Below, one piece after another: positions 59,272-64,000 of a DNA stretch of 64,000 nucleotides. Both the position numbers and the translations under genes were made by a program. The notes beneath the pieces are model-generated. The model was not told the origin of the DNA and ran no database searches. It saw only the letters and a list, made by a program, of their open reading frames with translations. Source of the stretch: Paractinoplanes pyxinae (GTDB lineage: Bacteria > Actinomycetota > Actinomycetes > Mycobacteriales > Micromonosporaceae). The stretch lies in NCBI RefSeq assembly GCF_026626335.1, contig NZ_JAPNTZ010000026.1, forward strand, positions 25,153 through 89,152, given 5' to 3'. Positions within the stretch are counted from its first letter, which is position 1; each line of letters starts with the position of its first letter.

Positions 59272-60723
59272 ATGCGCCGACTCCGCCGCTGCCTGCTCGC
59301 CACCGCGCTCGCAGTGACCCTCCCCCTCGGACTCTCCGCCCCCGCCCAAGCCCACGGCCGCTCGTCGGACAAGCCCAGAATCATCGTCACGCAGGACGGC
59401 GAGGTGGACGACATGGACTCGTTCATCCGGCTGCTCTACTACGCCAACGAGTTCGACCTGGCCGGCATCGTCTACTCCAGCTCGCGCTACCACTGGGCCG
59501 GCGACGGCGGAACCGTGGCGCCGTACCGCTGGACCGGCACCGCCTGGGTCAACCAGTACATCGACCTGTACGCGAAGCTCTACCCGAACCTGCGCAAGCA
59601 CGCCGACGGCTACCCCACGCCGGCCAAGCTGCGCTCGCTCTACAAGATCGGCAACGTCTCGAACGTCAGCGAGATGACCCAGGTGACCGAGGGCTCCGAG
59701 TGGATCAGGAAAAAGATCCTCGACGACGACCCCGGCCCCCTCTACGTCCAGGCCTGGGGCGGCCTCAACACCACCGCCCGCGCGCTGAAGTCGATCCAGG
59801 AGCAGTACGAGGGCACGGCCTCATGGCCGCGACTGCAACGCCGGATCAGCCAGAAGGTCGTCATCTACAACATCCTCAACCAGGACGCCACGCTGGACGG
59901 CTACATCAAACCGAACTGGCCCGACCTCAAGATCATCGACAACCAGAGCCAGTTCTGGAGCTTCGCCTACCTGTGGACGCGGCAAGTGCCGGCCGACTAT
60001 CAGTACGCGCTCAAGGCCCCGTACATGGAAAAGAACTTCCTCACCGGCCACGGGAAGCTCCTCGAGCAGTACCGCACCTACCGCGACGGCAAGCCCACCC
60101 CCGGCGACGAAGAGAACAACCGCTGGCGGCCCGACGAGAACACGGCGTACGCGGTGCACGACTTCATCTCCGAGGGCGACTCCCCCGCCTACATGTACCT
60201 GTTCGACTTCAACGGCCTGCGGTCGTCCGAGAATCCGACGTACGGCGGGTGGGGCGGCCGGTTCGCGCCCAACGCCACCGGCTGGATCGACACGACCGAC
60301 GTCAACACCTTCACCGGCGTGGCCGACCGGGCCTTCCCGCAGACACGCTGGGTGGCCGACCTGCAGAACGACTTCGCGGCCCGGGCCGACTGGGGCGTGA
60401 CACCGCGTTACCGCGACGCCAACCACAACCCCCGTGCCTCCGTACGCGAGGGACTTGACCTTTCAGCCCGGCCCGGCCAGGTCGTCAAGCTGCACGGACG
60501 CGGCACCGACCCCGACGGCGACAAGCTGTCCTACCGCTGGTGGCAGTACACGGACGCCGACACCTACCCCGGCGCGGTGACCTTGTCCGACGGGGCCACG
60601 GCATCCTTCACGGTGCCGGCCGACGCCGTACGCGGGCAGACGATTCACCTCGTCTTCGAGGTGACCGACGGCGGCACCCCGGCCCTCAAGCACTACCAGC
60701 GGGTCATCGTCACGGTGAAGTAG
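59272..60723 (+). CDS. Secreted DUF1593 (Sde182 nucleoside hydrolase-like) protein 2
   Basis: ATG 59272 follows GGAAGG. About 483 aa with a signal peptide ending in APAQAHG. The core matches the first DUF1593 protein: RIIVTQDGEVDDMDSFIRLL, GIVYSSSRYHWAGDGG, GNVSNVSEMTQVTEGSEWIR, PLYVQAWGGLNTTARALKSI and the C-terminal KLSYRWWQYTDADTYPG. It lacks the Cys-containing GFNCNNNGQG segment of the first protein, so the two are different paralogues. It is divergent from the sugar operon and shares its operator type. Likely exported hydrolase with substrate specificity different from protein 1. Confidence 0.85.
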   Translation: MRRLRRCLLATALAVTLPLGLSAPAQAHGRSSDKPRIIVTQDGEVDDMDSFIRLLYYANEFDLAGIVYSSSRYHWAGDGGTVAPYRWTGTAWVNQYIDLYAKLYPNLRKHADGYPTPAKLRSLYKIGNVSNVSEMTQVTEGSEWIRKKILDDDPGPLYVQAWGGLNTTARALKSIQEQYEGTASWPRLQRRISQKVVIYNILNQDATLDGYIKPNWPDLKIIDNQSQFWSFAYLWTRQVPADYQYALKAPYMEKNFLTGHGKLLEQYRTYRDGKPTPGDEENNRWRPDENTAYAVHDFISEGDSPAYMYLFDFNGLRSSENPTYGGWGGRFAPNATGWIDTTDVNTFTGVADRAFPQTRWVADLQNDFAARADWGVTPRYRDANHNPRASVREGLDLSARPGQVVKLHGRGTDPDGDKLSYRWWQYTDADTYPGAVTLSDGATASFTVPADAVRGQTIHLVFEVTDGGTPALKHYQRVIVTVK

Positions 60724-60762
60724 AGCCGTTCGCTCGGTCACTCCGACCGAACGGGCCCAGCC

Positions 60763-60808
60763 TGAATGGATATTCTCCTGCGCAGGAGGATCTTCTCCTG
60801 CGCAGGAG
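60763..60808. promoter_or_regulatory. Regulator 5' region: TGAAT-N4-ATTCT site and two 14-bp palindromes
   Basis: O4 is TGAAT-GGAT-ATTCT (60763-60776; one end mismatch). Right after it the perfect palindrome CTCCTGCGCAGGAG occurs at 60775-60788 and 60795-60808, 20 nt apart. These lie 19 to 64 nt before the GTG start at 60827. They suggest autoregulation and possibly a second factor. Confidence 0.7.
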
Positions 60809-60826
60809 ACACACGGGAGGACCGGA

Positions 60827-61834
60827 GTGGTAGAGCGCTACCCGGCGGCGCGCACAGCCGCCCTGGACGAGGTCGCCACCGACCAGATCCGGCTGCTGAC
60901 CAAGGTGGCCCGCATGTACCACGAGCGGGGCATGCGGCAGCCGCAGATCGCCGCGCAGCTGCACATCTCGCAGCCGCGCGTCTCCCGCCTGCTCAAACGG
61001 GCGGTGGAACTCGGCATCGTGCGGACCACGGTCATCGCCCCGCGCGGCGTGTACGCCGAACTCGAGGAACAGATCGAGCAGGCGTACGGCGTCACCGAGG
61101 TGATCGTGGCCGACACGGACGACCACGCCGACGAGAGCCACGTGATGCGCGCGCTCGGCGCCGCCGCGGCCGTCTACCTCGAGACGACCCTGATGGGCGG
61201 CGAGCGTATCGGCGTCTCATCGTGGAGCTCGACCATCCTGGCCACGGTCGAAGCCATGCACCCCCGCCCGACCCAGGTCGCCGACCAGGTCGTCCAGATG
61301 CTCGGCGGCGTCGGCAACGTGACCGCCCAGACCCAGGCCACCCGCATCACCGGCCGGCTGTCCGCGCTGACCGGGGCCCAGGCGGTCTACCTGCCGGCCC
61401 CCGGCCTGCTCGCGTCGGGCGACATGCGGCAGATGTTCGTCACCGACCCCAACATCGAACCGGTGCTGCGCGCCTGCGAAGACCTGACGATGGCCCTGGT
61501 CGGCGTGGGCAGCATCGAACCCAGCCCGCTTCTGAGGGAAAGCGGGAACGCGTTCGCCGAGAGCGAGCTGCCCGGCCTGCGCAAGGCCGGCGCGGTCGGC
61601 GACGTGTGCATGCGCTTCTTCGACTCGGCCGGCGAACACATCGAATCGTCCTTCGACGACCGAGTCCTCGGCATCGGCGCGGAAACCCTCCGCAAGATCC
61701 CGCGCCGGGTCGCCGTGGCCGGGGGCCTGCGCAAAAGCAACGCCATCAAGGCGGCCCTGCGCGGCGGCTGGGTCAACGTGCTGATCACCGACCTGCAGGT
61801 CGCCCGCAGCCTGCTGCCCGATCAGGGCAGGTAA
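60827..61834 (+). CDS. SorC/DeoR-type sugar-binding transcriptional regulator
   Basis: The GTG start has GGGAGGACCGGA upstream. 335 aa. The N-terminal helix-turn-helix is about 27-60 (MYHERGMRQPQIAAQLHISQ, PRVSRLLKRAVELGIV). The rest is the SorC sugar-binding domain (ERIGVSSWSSTILATVEAMH, VVQMLGGVGNVTAQTQATRI, DLTMALVGVGSIEPSPLLRE and GVNVLITDLQVARSL-like end). EryD of the erythritol system is in the same family. It likely binds a phosphorylated sugar and controls the TGAAT-N4-ATTCA sites. Its 3' end overlaps the hydrolase gene by 13 nt. Confidence 0.92.
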   Translation: MVERYPAARTAALDEVATDQIRLLTKVARMYHERGMRQPQIAAQLHISQPRVSRLLKRAVELGIVRTTVIAPRGVYAELEEQIEQAYGVTEVIVADTDDHADESHVMRALGAAAAVYLETTLMGGERIGVSSWSSTILATVEAMHPRPTQVADQVVQMLGGVGNVTAQTQATRITGRLSALTGAQAVYLPAPGLLASGDMRQMFVTDPNIEPVLRACEDLTMALVGVGSIEPSPLLRESGNAFAESELPGLRKAGAVGDVCMRFFDSAGEHIESSFDDRVLGIGAETLRKIPRRVAVAGGLRKSNAIKAALRGGWVNVLITDLQVARSLLPDQGR

Positions 61835-62931
61835 AGCACCTCGGGGAAGGCCCGGCTCGGCCCCTCGAGAAGCCGCTGCCGCCGCCGGCGCAGATGCAGA
61901 TCGAAGAACGCCAACGGGTACGCCTGCTGAATGCGCACAGCACGCCCGCGATCCAAGGTGCCGCACCAGTCCCGCAGCACGTCGTCGCCCAACCCGGTCA
62001 GCCGCACGATGTCCGGGACGAACCACTGCTGATCGTTGTACGAGCCATGGGCCGCCCCGACAGCCCGGACGTTCAGCCGCCACCCGCGCAGCTTCCGCCA
62101 GAACTCCTCGACGCTGGGCTCGACGTCACGGGGGAACTCGGCGCTCATAATCATGAAAGGACGGGAAAGCCCCTCAACCGGAGGCTGAGACTGCATCTCC
62201 CCGTCGAAGCCGAGCCCGGCCCGAACCCGCCGGTCAGTGTTCATGACCAAGGCGGCCGAGGTGGCGCCCTTCGACCACCCGAACATGCCGACGTTGCCCA
62301 TGTCGAGCGCGTTGCCCAGCGCAGCGGGCAGAGGACGGCGTTCGGCATCGGGGTTGCCGCCGCTGGCCAGAAGTTCGAGCTTGTCGAGCAGGACCCGCAT
62401 GTCGTGGGCGGAGTGCCAAGGGTTGAAGTCATCGTCGTCGGGGAGGCCGAGGCGACCGTCCGGAAAGAGGGTGTAGCCGTCGCCAGTGTGGTCCACAGTG
62501 GCCACGACGTAGCCGTGACTGACCAGCTCCTGCACGACAATCGTGGTCTCGGAGCGCACGCTGTCGTTGCCGTGCGAGTAGATGACAACCGGGCGGCGGC
62601 CCGGCTTGACCGGCGCGCCCAGCCGAGCGGCCGTCAGCGGAGCGGCCACTTCGCCGGCATCAAAGCCGACGGCGTCAATTACTACGCGCCACGAGGTGTC
62701 GGGCATCCACGGGACCAGGCGGTGGTTGCTCCGTTCGGCGGGGTACCAGACGGTGGCCATGAGTTCGCGGCCGCCGCCGATCAGGTGCAGGTCGATGTTG
62801 CCGATGGCGTGGGGGCCGGTCGGCTGGGGCAGGGTCAGCCTGGTCCTTCCGAGCGCTGCCGATGCTGGGCCGGCCAGGGGCACGGCTGCTGCTGCGGCGA
62901 GCGTTGTGGTCAATAGTTGACGACGGTTCAC
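61822..62931 (-). CDS. Tat-exported alpha/beta hydrolase (PAF-acetylhydrolase-like)
   Basis: GTG 62931 gives MNRRQLLTTTLAAAAAVPLA, a twin-arginine signal. The 369-aa protein has the nucleophile motif FGWSKGATS near 220 and His in AVGAAHGSYND near 306, with RPVVIYSHGNDSVRSETTI near 119. This is the layout of lipase/PAF-acetylhydrolase-like serine esterases. Substrate unknown. It is convergent with the regulator gene by 13 nt overlap. The dispersed repeat copy B lies about 90 nt upstream of its start. Confidence 0.83.
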   Translation of the reverse strand: MNRRQLLTTTLAAAAAVPLAGPASAALGRTRLTLPQPTGPHAIGNIDLHLIGGGRELMATVWYPAERSNHRLVPWMPDTSWRVVIDAVGFDAGEVAAPLTAARLGAPVKPGRRPVVIYSHGNDSVRSETTIVVQELVSHGYVVATVDHTGDGYTLFPDGRLGLPDDDDFNPWHSAHDMRVLLDKLELLASGGNPDAERRPLPAALGNALDMGNVGMFGWSKGATSAALVMNTDRRVRAGLGFDGEMQSQPPVEGLSRPFMIMSAEFPRDVEPSVEEFWRKLRGWRLNVRAVGAAHGSYNDQQWFVPDIVRLTGLGDDVLRDWCGTLDRGRAVRIQQAYPLAFFDLHLRRRRQRLLEGPSRAFPEVLYLP

Positions 62932-63008
62932 GACTCTTCTCCCTCTTCTTACGGCTTCGCCAATAGGTTTGCACAGCCAACCCATTGGCGCTAGAGCCAT
63001 CGTTTGGC

Positions 63009-63293
63009 TTTCTTGCGGTGGGACGGCCGGGGACGAGGGCGATCACGCAAGCTTTGAAACCGTCTCTATGCTTTGCGTGATCGCCCTCGTCCCCGGCCTT
63101 GCCGGGGTTTCGGCTGCGGCTTTGGTTGTGGTTGGTGCTTCTCTGGTTGCATGGCTGGGCTGGGTCGGTCCGTGCGGGTTTGTGGTCTGGCTGCCGCGTT
63201 GGGGACGAAGCTGGGCGGGTCTGTCACTCGGGCGGACCTTTGTGGTGGGTCTCGCGTTCGCACCGCGCCGGTTGCGCTTCTGGGTGGTCGAGG
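63009..63293 (+). repeat. Dispersed repeat, copy B, with 26-bp hairpin
   Basis: This segment matches the minus strand of copy A at 21452-21738, so the two copies are inverted relative to each other. The perfect 26-bp stem is 63025-63050 and 63073-63098 with a 22-nt loop identical to copy A when read in the same sense. The remaining 190 nt is similar but has several substitutions. It lies upstream of the hydrolase gene rather than downstream of a gene as copy A does. Confidence 0.9.
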
Positions 63294-63612
63294 TCAAAGC
63301 GATCGGCTGGGGCGCCGGCTGCCCTGCGGGCAGCGGCTGGCTGCCACCGCGGGCGAAATCACGCCACGGCAGCTACTCGGCGAAAGCGGCTTCAGCCGGC
63401 GACCGCCGTCGACAACGACGACGGCCCGAACACACGACCGCCGCGACAGCAGTCGCCCAGTGAGAAACACGGACGCCGCCCGCCGAACCGAGCTGTAATA
63501 ACAGCCGGGCGGCATCGGGCTCGACAGACGATTGCCGTCAGCGAGCCGGTTCGCAGGAGCGCGGCAGACACGGCCGAGCGACCAGCGCGGGTAGAGATGG
63601 CCGTCGTGGAGT
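63294..63612. other. Gene-free stretch after copy B
   Basis: No frame in this stretch looks like a real gene. It holds GC-rich DNA without a promoter, hairpin or repeat that I can support. Confidence 0.4.
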
Positions 63613-63945
63613 GGGTGAGCTGAGCCTTAGTGGCGCGCCACCAGCCTTTCCCTCACGATGGGCCGCCAGCGGAACTGACATGCAGACGAACGCCACCCGC
63701 AAAAGCTGGGCGCTTGAAGTAGCTGAACTGAGCCACGGCGCGCCCAACCAGCCCTTCCCCACGATGGGCCGCCAGACGGAACTTGACATGCAGACGAACG
63801 CCGCCCGTAAAAGCTGGGCGCTTGAAGTGGCTGAGCTGAGCCTTGGCGGCGGGCCACTGGCCATTCGCTCACGGTGGGACGCAGGGCGGATCTGGCACGT
63901 AGGCGACCGCCTCGGCGGGGGCTCGCTGGCCTTTTCCTCAGGGTG
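63613..63945. repeat. 108-bp tandem repeat
   Basis: CTGAGCC marks the start of units at 63620, 63728 and 63836 (period exactly 108). GACATGCAGACG recurs at 63677 and 63785. The first two units are close copies; the third is diverged. 108 is a multiple of three, so open frames run through on both strands (for example KSWALEVAELS), but they are not convincing genes. Confidence 0.85.
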
Positions 63946-64000
63946 GGGGCCGGCTTGGTCGGTCTCCCCGGGGCGGCTGTCGTAGCTCATCGTGAGATGA

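Noticed and set aside
63538..63990. Minus- or plus-strand repeat protein at the window end
   Set aside because: Frames stay open on both strands because the repeat is 108 nt; no start signal or family.

Overview
The window is very GC-rich, with many GTG starts and 4-nt ATGA/GTGA start-stop overlaps. It has a dense set of TetR, AraC, LacI and SARP-type regulators, two F420-type luciferase-like oxidoreductases and NB-ARC/TPR ATPases. This points to a large-genome actinomycete; a Micromonosporaceae (Actinoplanes-like) host is my inference from overall style, not a proven assignment. No rRNA, tRNA, CRISPR array, transposase or prophage was found.

Region by region. 0-8 kb: small membrane and NTF2-like proteins, an F420-type oxidoreductase, a TetR regulator, an alpha-oxoamine synthase, an NB-ARC/TPR ATPase and a CHAP amidase. 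8-16 kb: a SARP/AfsR-like regulator, a drug-type ABC exporter, a kinase-fold protein overlapping an MFS carrier, and a VanY-like peptidase. 16-21 kb: a TetR/oxidoreductase pair with duplicated operators, a VOC protein, another TetR, a chloramphenicol-phosphotransferase-like gene preceded by tandem copies of its own 5' end, more minisatellites, an AraC regulator and a RibD/DHFR-fold reductase. 21.4-24.5 kb: a dispersed repeat with a 26-bp hairpin, then a catalase-like plus COX/alpha-dioxygenase-like fusion. 24.6-35 kb: lipoprotein and small envelope genes, a LacI-controlled dehydrogenase/isomerase pair, a FhuF-like protein, NAD(P)-binding proteins and AraC. 35-43 kb: a NarL-type two-component system whose regulator gene overlaps a six-gene mrp Na+/H+ antiporter operon (A/B fused, then C, D, E, F, G). 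43-47 kb: an operon of kelch lipoprotein, transmembrane TIR protein and DUF4232-like lipoprotein. 48.6-61.8 kb: a sugar or polyol regulon. 61.8-64 kb: a Tat-exported alpha/beta hydrolase, the second, inverted copy of the 21.5-kb dispersed repeat, and a 108-bp tandem repeat in otherwise gene-free DNA.

How the genes work together. The best-integrated unit is the 48.6-61.8 kb regulon. Its minus-strand operon runs DUF2291 lipoprotein, ABC ATPase, permease, binding protein, split transketolase (two genes), FGGY kinase, xylose-isomerase-like TIM barrel and secreted DUF1593 (nucleoside-hydrolase-like) protein. A second DUF1593 gene and a SorC-family regulator lie on the plus strand. The inverted repeat TGAAT-N4-ATTCA occurs upstream of the operon, of the second DUF1593 gene and (one mismatch) of the regulator, which suggests one regulon. 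Isomerase + kinase + two-subunit transketolase matches the architecture described for D-apiose catabolism (via apulose 4-phosphate), but another pentose, tetrose or polyol is possible.

The most unusual features are the kelch-TIR-DUF4232 operon, the catalase/COX-like fusion, the chain of mini-ORFs upstream of the phosphotransferase gene, the paired inverted repeats 41 kb apart, and the many minisatellites.
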